This document shows positions 8,220 to 17,444 of a DNA stretch of 64,000 nt, one piece after another. How positions within the stretch are numbered: the stretch's first letter is position 1; each line of letters begins with the position of its first letter. The stretch is taken from the NCBI RefSeq assembly GCF_031583145.1, contig NZ_CP134050.1:1884501-1948500 (forward strand), given 5' to 3'. This DNA comes from Brevibacillus brevis (GTDB taxonomy: Bacteria > Bacillota > Bacilli > Brevibacillales > Brevibacillaceae). Below the pieces are notes generated by a model. It searched no databases. It was not told the origin of the DNA and saw only the letters and a program-made list of their open reading frames with translations. The position numbers were made by a program, and so were the translations under genes.

Positions 8220-9761
8220 TTGCGCCTGAGCCAGTTTTGGAAAGCGTGGCAAAAACGGAAGGAAGCCCTTCAATCGAGTACGCTCCAGCAGCATGCGGCG
8301 AAAAGCATGGAGAGCGTCACCGACACACAGCTGACGGACAATGTGCACGAGAACGTTTCCTTGATCCAATACCAGCTTGGGAAATGCGATGATCTGGTCG
8401 TCCGCCGCTTTCGCAACAAAGAAGAGCAGGAATGCGTCATCGTGTTTCTGGACGGAATGGTCGATCGCAACGTCATCAGCGATTTCATCATCCAATATAC
8501 GACGTCCCCTGACAAAACGTATGATGGCCCGGCGACGAACGAGCTGGAATCGACGGATCGGCTCAAGCAGGTGATCCGAAACATCTTGTCGGGCAGTGCG
8601 GTTTTGATGGTCGAAGGAAAAAAGCAGGCGTTCCTCAACAATACGCGGGGATGGGACCGTCGGTCGGTGGAGGAGCCGCAAACAGAATCGGTCGTGCGCG
8701 GCCCTCGCGACGGATTTTGCGAAACACTGTGCGTCAATTCGGCGCTCATCCGTTTCCGGCTCAAGGATCCGAATCTCAGAGTCCGGCATATGGTTGTCGG
8801 GCAGCGCACCCAAACCGATATTTACGTCATGTACATCGAGGGTCTTGCCCACCCGCCGCTGGTCCAGGAAATCCTCAGCCGGATCGAGAAAATCAACGTA
8901 GACTCGATACTCGAGAGCGGCTACATCGAGCAAATGATACAGGACCGCAGATGGTCGCCTTTTCCGCAGATCCAGAATACCGAGCGTCCCGACAAGGTCG
9001 TCGCCAACCTGCTGGAAGGAAAGGTGGCGATTCTGGTAGACGGGACGCCGTTCGGACTGATCGCGCCGGCCGTCTTTTCCCAGTTCTATCAAAGCCCCGA
9101 GGATTATTACGAGCGGTTCTACATTGCGGCCCTGATCCGGTTCATCCGGTTGATCAGTATCCTTATCGCGCTGATGCTGCCGTCTCTCTACATTGCCTTC
9201 AGCTCGTTTCACCCGGAGATGATCCCATCCAGGCTCGTCATTGCCATGGCTGCCGGACGGTCGACGGTTCCGTTTCCTTCTCTGGTCGAAGCGTTGTTCA
9301 TGGAGCTGGCGATCGAAATTTTGCGGGAGGCGAGCGTTCGACTGCCTGGCCCGATCGGACCGACCATCGGGATCGTAGGAGCCTTGGTAGTAGGGGAAGC
9401 CGCCGTTTCGGCAGGTCTCGTCAGTCCGGTCATGGTCATCATCGTAGCCGTCACGACCATCGGTTCGTTCGCTTCGCCGAGCTATAGCGCAGCGATTGCC
9501 ATTCGGATGCTGCGGTTCCCGGTGATGCTGATGGCGGGGATGTTCGGGCTATACGGCATCATGCTGTTTCTGATCGTCATGATGGTGCATCTGTCATCGC
9601 TCAAGTCGTTCGGCGTTCCGTACATGTCTCCGATTAGCCCGCTCAATTTGCTGGGGATGCGGGACCTTCTGGTACGCTTCCCGCACCATTTGATGAAGAC
9701 CCGTCCCAGCATGTTTCACGTGCAAGACAAAGTCCGGATGCGAGAGGAGGAGAAATCGTGA
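8220..9761 (+). CDS. GerA-family spore germinant receptor subunit A
   Basis: This protein of about 513 residues belongs to the GerAA/GerKA family. It has a large soluble N-terminal domain followed by a membrane domain of several helices in the second half, beginning near ALIRFIRLISILIAL. With the B and C subunits it forms the inner-membrane receptor that senses germinants such as amino acids or sugars. Family pieces include RGPRDGFCETL and the LPGPIGPTIGIVGAL segment. The start is uncertain: a strong AAGGAGGG lies at 8211-8218, so TTG 8220 or the CTG at 8226 is likeliest, while ATG 8199 lacks a ribosome site. The stop overlaps the GTG of the next gene by three bases (GTGA). Confidence 0.9.
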   Translation: MRLSQFWKAWQKRKEALQSSTLQQHAAKSMESVTDTQLTDNVHENVSLIQYQLGKCDDLVVRRFRNKEEQECVIVFLDGMVDRNVISDFIIQYTTSPDKTYDGPATNELESTDRLKQVIRNILSGSAVLMVEGKKQAFLNNTRGWDRRSVEEPQTESVVRGPRDGFCETLCVNSALIRFRLKDPNLRVRHMVVGQRTQTDIYVMYIEGLAHPPLVQEILSRIEKINVDSILESGYIEQMIQDRRWSPFPQIQNTERPDKVVANLLEGKVAILVDGTPFGLIAPAVFSQFYQSPEDYYERFYIAALIRFIRLISILIALMLPSLYIAFSSFHPEMIPSRLVIAMAAGRSTVPFPSLVEALFMELAIEILREASVRLPGPIGPTIGIVGALVVGEAAVSAGLVSPVMVIIVAVTTIGSFASPSYSAAIAIRMLRFPVMLMAGMFGLYGIMLFLIVMMVHLSSLKSFGVPYMSPISPLNLLGMRDLLVRFPHHLMKTRPSMFHVQDKVRMREEEKS

Positions 9762-10918
9762 GCAAACAGGATGGAGGTCGCGAGGTCCGTACGTTTTCGA
9801 TGTGGCAGCAGACATCCTTGATTACGAGCACCCTGATCGGGGTAGGCGTGCTGACCTTGCCTCGGACGACTTCCTCCAAGCTGTATGAGGCAGGGTGGAT
9901 CGCACCGATGGTAGGCGGTGTCCTGGTATTGTTCTCGGTTTGGATGATCGCAAAGCTCAGCCAGAGTTTTCCGGGCCAGACGTTTATCGAGTACAGCAAG
10001 ATCGTATGGGGATCCGCCAAAAATCCGCGAGTCGGAAAGTGGCTGAGTTTGCCTTGGGTGGTCGGCTACCTGGCGTACATGTACTTTTCCACAGCCATTG
10101 TGTCGCGGATATTCGGGGAGGTGGTGGTCACTTCCGTATTGCTGGATACACCATTGGAAGTGATCATCATCACGATGTTTCTCCTTGCGCAAATCCTCTG
10201 CATGCACGATCTGGAGGTAGTGGCCAGGATCAACGAGCTCCTGATCCCGCTCATCGTGATTCCGGTTCTGATCATTGCGTTCGCCTCCTTTCAAAAAGCG
10301 GAATGGGACAACGTGTTTCCGCTATATCGGGCTTCGGGTAAGTCGCTTTATGAAGGCGTGTACGAAGCCGTCTACTCCTACTCCGGCCACGAAATCATGC
10401 TGATTTTCTATGCCTTCGCTCACGAGAACAGCAGCAAGGTGAAGGCCGGCCTTTCAGGAATCGGGATCACCATTTTCATATACACGCTCATCGTGCTCGC
10501 GGGAATCGTCGTCTTCGGCTACGAGGAGCTGCAGCGGGTTTCCTGGCCGACGCTGGAGCTGGTGAAGACGACGAAAGTCCCGGGGCTTATCCTGGAGCGG
10601 CTGGAGTCCGCTTTCCTGGCCGTTTGGGTAGCGGCTGTGTTCACGACGGTAGCCAATGCCTACTACGCCTTCGTGTACGGTCTGCGCCAGCTGTTTCACA
10701 AAGGCATGGTTTTTCAACGCATCGTCGCCGCACTCCTGTTTATCCCTCTTTTTTTCGTTGCGCTGTGGCCGCAAAACATCGTGGAAATCTTTCGGTTGAG
10801 CTCTTATTTGGGCACATTGAGCATCGTGATCAATATCGGCATACCGACCCTATACCTGCTCATCATGTGGACACGCGGTCTCGGGCAGGGGACAAAGGAG
10901 AGGAAAGCGGATGGCTAA
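9758..10918 (+). CDS. GerB-family spore germination permease subunit (first copy)
   Basis: This 386-residue protein with about ten membrane helices belongs to the endospore germination permease family (APC superfamily fold). It starts with the family pattern TSTLIGVGVLTLPRTTS. The B subunit is thought to bind germinant and channel solutes within the Ger receptor. The GTG start at 9758 overlaps the A-subunit stop, and its own end overlaps the C-subunit start by eight bases, so translation is coupled along A-B-C. Another B subunit lies after the C gene at 12085. Confidence 0.93.
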   Translation: MSKQDGGREVRTFSMWQQTSLITSTLIGVGVLTLPRTTSSKLYEAGWIAPMVGGVLVLFSVWMIAKLSQSFPGQTFIEYSKIVWGSAKNPRVGKWLSLPWVVGYLAYMYFSTAIVSRIFGEVVVTSVLLDTPLEVIIITMFLLAQILCMHDLEVVARINELLIPLIVIPVLIIAFASFQKAEWDNVFPLYRASGKSLYEGVYEAVYSYSGHEIMLIFYAFAHENSSKVKAGLSGIGITIFIYTLIVLAGIVVFGYEELQRVSWPTLELVKTTKVPGLILERLESAFLAVWVAAVFTTVANAYYAFVYGLRQLFHKGMVFQRIVAALLFIPLFFVALWPQNIVEIFRLSSYLGTLSIVINIGIPTLYLLIMWTRGLGQGTKERKADG

Positions 10919-12071
10919 CAAGTGGTGGCGATTCGCCATGTGCATCAGTTTTGTGATGCTGCTTTCGGGCTGCTGGGACAGGCGCGAGCTCGAGGAGCGT
11001 TCCTCCGTTCTGGCTGTGGCCATCGATACGGTGGAAGGCAGGGAGGACTTGTACAAGCTGACCGTCCAGATCCCCATCCCCATCAAGATTGCGGGCAGCA
11101 GCGGCCAGGGCGGCGGAGGCAACTCCAATGCGGTCAAAATCATGAGCGTGACAGGCAAGACCGTCAATGACGCGGCGACCAACCTTCAGCTTCGGCTGAA
11201 TCAACGGCTGTTTCTCGGTCATACACGGGTGCTTGCCATCAGCGAAGAGGTAGCGAGAAAAGGGATCGAGGACATCATGGACGGCTATCGCCGGGAGCCG
11301 CAAATCAGACGTCTGCTGTGGCCCATCATCGTGAAGGGCGAGGCGGCTTCTCTCCTGAAAATCAAGCCTCAGCTCGCGCAAATTCCCGTCGTCTTCTTGA
11401 TGGATCTGATCGAGAACGGTGCCAAAATGGGGACGCTCCCCGACCAGACACTGGGCGATTACTTCAACCAGACCTCAAACAAATCGATGGAGCCGTTTTT
11501 GAACTATGTACAGGCCAGCGAGAGGGAGGTTCGCTGGATGGGCATTGCCGTGTTCCGGGGGCACAAAATGGTAGGCGTGATCAACGATGTGCATTCGTGG
11601 ACGCTGCTGCAGCTTCGCAACGAGCAACGGGGCGGAGACGTCATCATCCCGTTGCCTGACACGAAAAATGGTTATATCATGTTTCGCCCCCACTTTGTAA
11701 AGACCAGGCTCGAAGTCAAGCAAAATCAGGGAAGCGGGAAAAATGCGAGCAATGGGCATGCTGCCGTCTATCACTGCGAGCTTCAGGGTGACATCGTGGA
11801 GGTGACGGTCAACATGAAGATGAAGCCTGAGCAGTTCATCCAGAAAATGCAGGTGTTGATCAAAAAGGATATGGAAAGTCGAGCCAAAAGGCTGTTTACC
11901 CAGCTGCAAAAGGACTATGACAGTGACGTCATCAAGCTGGGGCTTTCACTGCGTGCCCATCATTATCGCGACTACTGGCAGAAGCATAACTGGAAAAAGG
12001 ATTTTAAAAACTTCCCGATCAGTGCCGACTACACGATCAAAATTCGTCGCTTAGGGATGGAGATGCAATAG
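10911..12071 (+). CDS. Ger(x)C-family spore germination lipoprotein
   Basis: This 386-residue lipoprotein has a signal peptide ending in the lipobox LLSGC, with lipidated Cys21, followed by WDRRELEE, which is diagnostic of the GerC family. It is the peripheral third subunit of the germinant receptor at the outer face of the spore inner membrane. The ATG at 10911 lies inside the end of the B gene. Family pieces such as RLFLGHTRVLAISEE and FRGHKMVGVI are present and nothing looks truncated. Confidence 0.94.
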   Translation: MANKWWRFAMCISFVMLLSGCWDRRELEERSSVLAVAIDTVEGREDLYKLTVQIPIPIKIAGSSGQGGGGNSNAVKIMSVTGKTVNDAATNLQLRLNQRLFLGHTRVLAISEEVARKGIEDIMDGYRREPQIRRLLWPIIVKGEAASLLKIKPQLAQIPVVFLMDLIENGAKMGTLPDQTLGDYFNQTSNKSMEPFLNYVQASEREVRWMGIAVFRGHKMVGVINDVHSWTLLQLRNEQRGGDVIIPLPDTKNGYIMFRPHFVKTRLEVKQNQGSGKNASNGHAAVYHCELQGDIVEVTVNMKMKPEQFIQKMQVLIKKDMESRAKRLFTQLQKDYDSDVIKLGLSLRAHHYRDYWQKHNWKKDFKNFPISADYTIKIRRLGMEMQ

Positions 12072-12084
12072 GAGCGAGACAGAC

Positions 12085-13236
12085 ATGGCTAACCAGGGAA
12101 GAATCGTCAGTACTTGGCAACTGACTACCATTATGATAAATTCCATGATCGGGGTGGGCATTCTATCCCTTCCACGAACAGTGAGTACGACTCTCCATGA
12201 AACGGGATGGTTGGGGCCGTTGATCGGAGGGTTCATCGCTGCGCTTCCGATCATGGCGATCCTGTACTTGAGCAAGGAATACCCTGGGCTCACTTTGGTC
12301 GAGTACAGCCCGCTTGTTCTGGGCGGCAAGGGTTCTCGGAAATGGGGGAGGATCCTTAGTTATCCATGGATGTTTCTTTTTGTATCGTTTCAGTTTTTAA
12401 ACGCGGGGATGGTCGTAAGAGGTTTCGGCGAGGTGGTCGTGACGGCGGTTTTGCTGGAAACCCCCCTCGAAGCGATTATCATCACGCTCATCCTGATTGT
12501 CCTGTACCTGTGTATGCACGAGATCGAGGTGGTCGTGAGGATCAACGAGCTGCTGTTTCCGATCATGCTCATCCCCGTCTTTCTGATCCCGTATGTATCC
12601 TTGGTCAGCGCGGATTGGAACAATTTGCTTCCCGTTCGCGTTGACTCGTGGAAAGATGCGCTCAAGACCGGAATTGGGACGTTTCAGCTCTACACGGGGT
12701 TTGAATTGCTCCTGATCTTTTGCGGTCTGAGCATGCAGGGGGCCAAAATCGGCCTGGCCACCTGGTTTGGCCTCGTGTTTACGATTATTTCTTACGTCCT
12801 GACCGCTGTTGCGGGTATTGTCGTATTCGGATACGAGGAGCTGCAACGAATGATCTGGCCGACACTGGAGCTGGTCAAAACCGCGCAACGGACCGGCTGG
12901 CTTTTGGAGCGGCTGGAGTCGGCCTTTTTGGCGATCTGGGTTTCCTCGGTATTTACGACTTTGGGCAACATGTACTATTCGACGGTGTACAGCATACGCA
13001 TCTGGTTTCACAAAGGCATCTGGTTTCAGCGAATCACGGCGATCTTGCTGGCCGTTTTGCTGTATTTCGTCACGCTGCTGCCGCAAAATATCGTGCAGTT
13101 TTTTTCGTTCGCAAAGCACCTGACCCACTACGGCTACCCCGCCACGATCATCATGCCGATCTTTCTTGCCATGATCCACTGGCTCAAAAAACAAACTGCA
13201 GATGAACCGAGCGACAGAAAAAAGGGAGGGACATGA
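12085..13236 (+). CDS. GerB-family spore germination permease subunit (second copy)
   Basis: This 383-residue germination permease resembles the copy at 9758 in layout and motifs (MIGVGILSLPRTVS; FGEVVVTAVLLETPLEAIIIT; FGYEELQRMIWPTLELVKT). It begins 13 bases after the GerC stop, so it belongs to the same operon, giving the order A-B-C-B'. Extra B subunits are known in some Bacillales ger operons and can alter germinant specificity. Its 3' end forms one arm of the terminator used by the convergent sspI gene. Confidence 0.92.
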   Translation: MANQGRIVSTWQLTTIMINSMIGVGILSLPRTVSTTLHETGWLGPLIGGFIAALPIMAILYLSKEYPGLTLVEYSPLVLGGKGSRKWGRILSYPWMFLFVSFQFLNAGMVVRGFGEVVVTAVLLETPLEAIIITLILIVLYLCMHEIEVVVRINELLFPIMLIPVFLIPYVSLVSADWNNLLPVRVDSWKDALKTGIGTFQLYTGFELLLIFCGLSMQGAKIGLATWFGLVFTIISYVLTAVAGIVVFGYEELQRMIWPTLELVKTAQRTGWLLERLESAFLAIWVSSVFTTLGNMYYSTVYSIRIWFHKGIWFQRITAILLAVLLYFVTLLPQNIVQFFSFAKHLTHYGYPATIIMPIFLAMIHWLKKQTADEPSDRKKGGT

Positions 13237-13250
13237 GAGTCTCTCCCTTT
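13214..13250 (-). terminator. Intrinsic terminator of sspI
   Basis: AAAGGGAGGGAC (13221-13232) pairs with GTCTCTCCCTTT (13239-13250) over 12 bases with one G-U. Read on the minus strand it is followed by a T-run, so it serves sspI and is embedded in the end of the second ger permease gene. Confidence 0.8.
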
Positions 13251-13282
13251 GATGCTTTGGCTTGCATCGATGAAACGCCTTC

Positions 13283-13522
13283 CTACAGCACAGGCTTTTG
13301 CGCTTGGGCAGGCAGATGCTCGGCAATCGTTTCGACCATTTCCTGGCGAGCCGAGTTATCGCTGTTTTGCCACAGCACTTCGAACAGGACGCCGAGACCG
13401 GGCAGTGTCTTCTCCTGGCCGCTGGTGATGGCATCGGAGATCGTCTCTTCGACGGCGTTGGCATTCGACCCTTGCATCTTGTACATGATAGCCTGACGCA
13501 GATTGAGCGAGGCAATGTTCAT
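13283..13522 (-). CDS. sspI: Small acid-soluble spore protein I
   Basis: This 79-residue protein matches the minor small acid-soluble spore protein SspI, with the hallmark stretch LPGLGVLFEVLW and an N-terminal LNLRQAIMYKMQG. SspI is made in the forespore under sigma-G and is a minor spore core protein. The gene sits beside a SpoU-type methyltransferase and pheST, as in Bacillus subtilis, which supports the call. A candidate sigma-G promoter is seen just upstream. Confidence 0.93.
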   Translation of the reverse strand: MNIASLNLRQAIMYKMQGSNANAVEETISDAITSGQEKTLPGLGVLFEVLWQNSDNSARQEMVETIAEHLPAQAQKPVL

Positions 13523-13561
13523 GGCAGACCGTACACCTCTCTTGTGAAATGAATTCGGACA

Positions 13562-13591
13562 TAGTATTTGTTCCGTTTGGATGGCTCATAC
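13562..13591 (-). promoter_or_regulatory. Candidate sigma-G promoter for sspI
   Basis: On the minus strand a GTATG element (13591-13587) is followed after 18 bases by AATACTA (13568-13562), close to the sigma-G pattern GHATR-N18-CATNHTA. Its position about 40 bases before the sspI start fits. This is motif matching only. Confidence 0.5.
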
Positions 13592-13596
13592 CTCTT

Positions 13597-13626
13597 TTGT
13601 AGACGCGCTCTGCGATGTGATATAAT
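13597..13626 (+). promoter_or_regulatory. Extended -10 promoter for ktrA
   Basis: A TATAAT at 13621-13626 is preceded by TGA, which makes an extended -10 element, with a weak TTGTAG -35 at 13597-13602 (spacer 18). It lies 65 bases upstream of the ktrA start. Confidence 0.6.
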
Positions 13627-13690
13627 GCTTGGTATTGGAAAGAGTGACCTATTTGCATGTGTGGTTGCGGCTAAAAGGAGTAGATGGTGG

Positions 13691-14344
13691 ATGTCAAAGC
13701 AATTTGCCATAATCGGGATGGGGCGCTTTGGTTCCAGCGTGGCCCGGACGTTGTACGAGATGGACTATGAAGTCATGGGCATCGACGAGAACGAAGAGCG
13801 CATCAATGAAAACATTCAATACGTTACCCACGCGGTCGCGGCAGATTCCACCGATGAGCGGGCTTTGAAGGAGATCGGCATTCGCAACTTCGATGTCGTC
13901 GTCGTTGCGATCGGTGTAGATATTCAGGCCAGCATCTTGACTGTGCTGACCTTGAAAGAACTGGGCGTGAAAAAGATCGTCGCCAAAGCGCAAAATGAAC
14001 GCCACGGACAAGTGCTGTACAAGGTGGGAGCGGACCGCGTCGTCTTTCCGGAGAGGGATATGGGAGTGCGTGTCGCCCACAATCTCATTTCGGCCAACGT
14101 ACTGGATTTCATCGAGCTGGCGGAAGATTACAGCGTAGCGGAGGTCGTGGTTTCCTCCAAGCTTGTCGGCAAAAACCTGCGGCAGCTCGACATCCGCAAA
14201 AAGTATGAAGTGAACGTCATCGCGATCAAGAGCGGCGACAAATTCAACATCGCCCCAAGTCCGGACGAAGTGATCCAGTACGGAGACGTGCTCGTGGTCA
14301 TCGGGAACAACAAGGATTTGAAGGCATTCGAGGAGCGGGCGTAA
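13691..14344 (+). CDS. ktrA: KtrA/KtrC-type RCK regulatory subunit of potassium uptake
   Basis: This 217-residue cytoplasmic protein has an RCK_N Rossmann domain (IIGMGRFGSSVA at 8-19, nucleotide-binding) and a C-terminal RCK_C domain (about 135-217). These proteins bind ATP/ADP, and often c-di-AMP at RCK_C, and gate KtrB/KtrD channels. The likely partner is the pore subunit at 1319-2665. The ATG at 13691 follows AAAGGAG by ten bases; the longer frame upstream overlaps the promoter. A SpoU methyltransferase gene starts four bases after the stop, so the two are co-transcribed. Confidence 0.92.
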   Translation: MSKQFAIIGMGRFGSSVARTLYEMDYEVMGIDENEERINENIQYVTHAVAADSTDERALKEIGIRNFDVVVVAIGVDIQASILTVLTLKELGVKKIVAKAQNERHGQVLYKVGADRVVFPERDMGVRVAHNLISANVLDFIELAEDYSVAEVVVSSKLVGKNLRQLDIRKKYEVNVIAIKSGDKFNIAPSPDEVIQYGDVLVVIGNNKDLKAFEERA

Positions 14345-14348
14345 AGAA

Positions 14349-15176
14349 ATGGCACAAGAAGGAATTACCTCGGTTCAGAATCCCCTCGTCAAGCGGCTCC
14401 ATCAGTTGTTGGAGCGCAAGGGAAGGGAAGCGCAAGGCCGTTTTCTCATTGAGGGAGCGCACCTGGTGGAAGAGGCGCTGAAAAGCGGAGCGGAGGTGAC
14501 GACGATTCTGTACGACGCTGAGCGGGACATGGATGCGGCCCTGAGACGGGAGCTCGGCAACCACGCTCGGGAAGTCCAGGTCGTAGCTGCCTCTGACGCC
14601 GTTTTGGCCAAGCTCTCGGAGACCAAATCACCTCAGGGGATTGTGGCGGAGGTGAAGCGGGCTGAGCGGAGCTGGGCGGAGTGGATGCAGGAGAGGGAAG
14701 CGACCGGCGACGGGAAGCTGCTCTTGCTGCTCGACGAGATCCAGGACCCGGGCAACCTCGGGACGATTCTGCGCACAGCGGAGGCGGCAGGAGTGGATGC
14801 TGTCGTGCTGGGGAAAGGCTGTGTCGACCTGTACAACGGAAAAGTCGTGCGGGCCACGATGGGGGCCTTGTTCCGCCTTCCGGTATTTTCCCGTCCGTTG
14901 CCGGAAGTGGCGGATGAATGGAAGGAGAGGGGAGGCCGTCTGCTCGTCTCGACCCTTCATGAGAAAAGCATTTCCTACGACGCGGCAGACTACGCACAGC
15001 AAACGGCGATCGTGATCGGCAACGAAGGGCGCGGCGTGTCCCGGGCGATGGTGGATCGTGCGGACCAGCTCGTCCACATTCCGATTTACGGTCGGGCCGA
15101 GTCTCTGAATGCTGCGGTGGCGGCGGGCATTTTTGTATACGAAGCGAAAAAAAAGCTCAAAGACCGGCTGTCCTAG
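14349..15176 (+). CDS. SpoU/TrmH-family RNA 2'-O-methyltransferase
   Basis: This 275-residue SPOUT-fold methyltransferase has an N-terminal L30e-like RNA-binding substrate domain (about 1-110) and a catalytic knot domain. The three SpoU motifs are present: LDEIQDPGNLGTILRTAEAAG, VIGNEGRGVS and IPIYGRAESLNAAVAAG. Such enzymes methylate ribose in 23S rRNA or tRNA using SAM; the RNA target here is not determined. Its position between sspI and pheST matches ysgA of Bacillus. The 3' end overlaps the convergent DUF2225 gene by four bases, and the terminator covers both stops. Confidence 0.92.
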   Translation: MAQEGITSVQNPLVKRLHQLLERKGREAQGRFLIEGAHLVEEALKSGAEVTTILYDAERDMDAALRRELGNHAREVQVVAASDAVLAKLSETKSPQGIVAEVKRAERSWAEWMQEREATGDGKLLLLLDEIQDPGNLGTILRTAEAAGVDAVVLGKGCVDLYNGKVVRATMGALFRLPVFSRPLPEVADEWKERGGRLLVSTLHEKSISYDAADYAQQTAIVIGNEGRGVSRAMVDRADQLVHIPIYGRAESLNAAVAAGIFVYEAKKKLKDRLS

Positions 15177-15200
15177 CCGATTTTTGAGCTTTTTTGCTTC
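15141..15200. terminator. Bidirectional terminator spanning two convergent stop codons
   Basis: An A-rich arm with AAAAAAGCTCAAA (15141-15162) is complementary to TTTTTGAGCTTTTTTGCTTC (15181-15200). The hairpin lies across the overlapping ends of the SpoU and DUF2225 genes and has T-runs in both directions. Confidence 0.8.
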
Positions 15201-15892
15201 TCCTTGTACTCCTCGCGGGCCAGCTGCCATTGATCCTGCGCCATGCGGATGATGCCGCTCTCGATCGTCGTGTTCCGGTATGAGAGCGCTTTCCCGAAAT
15301 ACCGGATGGCGAGATCGTATTTTTCCACACGCCGGTACAGCTCGCCGATCAGATAAAGCAGCCGCACTTCCGACATTTCCTTGTCCCCCCTGGAGTAGTC
15401 GGAATGGATGTACGAGAGCTCGTATTCATCCACAGCCATCCCGATGAGACGGAGCTCCTCCGCAGTCATTTCCAGTGAGCGGTACAGCCAGGCGAGGCGC
15501 AAATACAGACCGGCTTTGACGGAGTGCGGCTGGTCGGTCAATTCCGCGGCGAAGATGGCGAGCTTGTAGCTGACGATCGCTTCCGGTACGTTCCGTATGC
15601 GTCCGAAGTCCTTCGGCGTCCATTTTGCCGCGATTTGCTCGTTTACCAGGTCTTTCTCACGCGGCGTCAGCTTTTCTTTGAACTGGTCGGTGAAGGAAAA
15701 ACCACATGCCGGGCAGACGTTTACGGTGTAGAGGATCGGGTTGAGGGACTGCTCCTTGAAGCGGGTGTAGAAATCGCTGTCGCGATGTTCCATCGTCAGC
15801 GACCCTCCTCTTACCCGCTTGGTGGTAAAGGAAGCCTGGCAGTGCCTGCATTTGCACGTTTTCTCGTAAAGGGAGCTAGCTTTATCAATCAC
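15173..15892 (-). CDS. DUF2225 zinc-ribbon/TPR-like protein
   Basis: This protein of about 239 residues matches DUF2225. An N-terminal zinc-ribbon-like part has CKCRHC near the start and CPACGF about 45 residues later. The rest is alpha-helical and resembles a tetratricopeptide array (YRSLEMTAEELRL, YLIGELYRRVEKYDLAIRYF). The function is unknown; the family is common in spore formers. I chose the GTG at 15892 because AAAGGGGA lies about ten bases ahead of it. An ATG at 15925 is in frame but has no ribosome site. It is convergent with the SpoU gene. Confidence 0.8.
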   Translation of the reverse strand: MIDKASSLYEKTCKCRHCQASFTTKRVRGGSLTMEHRDSDFYTRFKEQSLNPILYTVNVCPACGFSFTDQFKEKLTPREKDLVNEQIAAKWTPKDFGRIRNVPEAIVSYKLAIFAAELTDQPHSVKAGLYLRLAWLYRSLEMTAEELRLIGMAVDEYELSYIHSDYSRGDKEMSEVRLLYLIGELYRRVEKYDLAIRYFGKALSYRNTTIESGIIRMAQDQWQLAREEYKEKQKSSKIG

Positions 15893-16015
15893 GGTAGGAG
15901 TCCCCTTTCTCTTCGCGGAAGGCATTCGCAAAGGCTTGTCCGCTGTGGCGGACGTTTTTCGCGGATGTTTGCGCGTGTGAGCGGATGGGCATGCTAATAG
16001 GTATCATTTGTGGAA

Positions 16016-16044
16016 TTGAAAGTTCATCTGTGTTGCGCTATAAT
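16016..16044 (+). promoter_or_regulatory. Sigma-A promoter of the pheST T-box transcript
   Basis: TTGAAA (16016-16021) and TATAAT (16039-16044) are separated by 17 bases, a near-consensus sigma-A promoter placed just before the T-box leader. Confidence 0.85.
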
Positions 16045-16074
16045 TTTCCTACGTCTAATTATAACGTAAAGCGA

Positions 16075-16366
16075 TGATGGAGACTAGTACGCAGGACCTA
16101 TTCGTTTCCAGGGAGAAGGTGCCGCAGACTGAAAGCACCTTTACTGCAATAGCTGCCGAATTCACTCCAAAGCCGCGCTCTGAACCGTATTTTTACGCAG
16201 TAGGAGTACGCCGGGTCACTCCCGTTAGCAGTGGTCTTAAGTGAGACAAAAGTCACGCTGTTCGGCAGTCGTTTCGGACTTGCCGGAGGGTGGTTTGTCT
16301 AACAAGGGTGGTACCGCGAGAAAAAAAGCAACTCGTCCCTTTTGGGGGCGGGTTTTTCTTTTTTTC
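16075..16366 (+). ncRNA. T-box riboswitch leader (phenylalanine specifier)
   Basis: The leader of pheST contains the invariant T-box sequence AGGGTGGTACCGCG at 16305-16318, which pairs with the tRNA acceptor end. It is followed by an intrinsic terminator (16331-16352) with a long T-run to 16366. In the stem I region the pattern GAATTCACT places a UUC phenylalanine specifier codon at 16161-16163. Uncharged tRNA-Phe should stabilise the antiterminator and allow pheS and pheT transcription. The motif, specifier and downstream genes all agree. Confidence 0.93.
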
Positions 16367-16394
16367 CCAATGAACAATAAAGGAGCGATATGAA

Positions 16395-17429
16395 GTGCAA
16401 ACTCGGTTGCAAGAGATGAAAGAGTCCGCGCTCGGCCAGATCGGCCAGGTCACGGAATCCGCACAACTCCAGGAATTGCGCGTGAAGTACTTGGGCAAAA
16501 AGGGAGAGCTGACAGAGCTTTTGCGCGGCATGGGAAGCCTGTCGGCAGAAGAGCGCCCGCTGGTCGGACAGCTGGTCAACGAAGTCAGGGGAGCCCTGGA
16601 GGCGGCCTTTGCGAGCAAGCAGCAAGCGCTGGAGGAAGCGGCATTGAACGCGAAGCTGTCGTCGCAGACGGTGGACGTCACACTGCCGGGCCGTCCGCTG
16701 CCATCCGGAAGCATGCACCCGCTCTCCCGCATCATTGAAGAGATCGAGGACATTTTCGTAGGTCTGGGCTTCGAGGTGGCGGAAGGACCGGAAGTGGAGA
16801 TGGACCACTTCAACTTCGAAATGCTCAACCTGCCGAAGGATCACCCGGCACGCGACATGCAGGACACGTTTTACGTCACCGATGAAATCTTGCTGCGCAC
16901 CCACACCTCACCGGTACAGGCGCGCACCATGCTGAAAAAAGAAGGCAAAACCCCTGTGAAGATCATCTGTCCGGGGAAAGTGTACCGCCGCGATGATGAC
17001 GATGCGACCCACTCCCACCAGTTCACGCAGATTGAAGGCCTGGTGGTGGACAAAGGCATCGGCATGAGCGACCTGAAAGGGATCCTGCTGACGTTTGCCC
17101 GCCAAATGTTCGGAGAAAACCAACAAATCCGCCTGCGCCCGAGCTTCTTCCCGTTCACCGAGCCGAGTGCGGAGGTCGATCTGCAGTGCTTCAACTGCGG
17201 CGGCCATGGCTGCCGCGTTTGCAAGCATACAGGCTGGATCGAGATTTTGGGGTCCGGGATGGTGCATCCACGCGTATTGGAGATGGCCGGATACGATCCG
17301 CAGGAAGTGAGCGGCTTCGCGTTCGGGATGGGCGTGGAACGGATCGCCATGCTGAAATACGGGGTAGAAGACATTCGCCATTTTTATACCAACGACGTTC
17401 GTTTCCTGCGTCAGTTCAATCGAGAGTAG
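16395..17429 (+). CDS. pheS: Phenylalanyl-tRNA synthetase alpha subunit
   Basis: This 344-residue catalytic alpha subunit of the alpha2beta2 PheRS charges tRNA-Phe. It has an N-terminal coiled coil (about 1-90) and a class II core with the motif 2 region ([20 protein letters not shown]) and motif 3 ([14 protein letters not shown]). Its length is normal. The GTG start at 16395 has AAAGGAG nine bases upstream; an ATG at 16390 is out of frame. It is controlled by the T-box leader and followed 15 bases later by pheT. Confidence 0.97.
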   Translation: MQTRLQEMKESALGQIGQVTESAQLQELRVKYLGKKGELTELLRGMGSLSAEERPLVGQLVNEVRGALEAAFASKQQALEEAALNAKLSSQTVDVTLPGRPLPSGSMHPLSRIIEEIEDIFVGLGFEVAEGPEVEMDHFNFEMLNLPKDHPARDMQDTFYVTDEILLRTHTSPVQARTMLKKEGKTPVKIICPGKVYRRDDDDATHSHQFTQIEGLVVDKGIGMSDLKGILLTFARQMFGENQQIRLRPSFFPFTEPSAEVDLQCFNCGGHGCRVCKHTGWIEILGSGMVHPRVLEMAGYDPQEVSGFAFGMGVERIAMLKYGVEDIRHFYTNDVRFLRQFNRE

Positions 17430-17444
17430 AGAGGAGAGGCAAAG

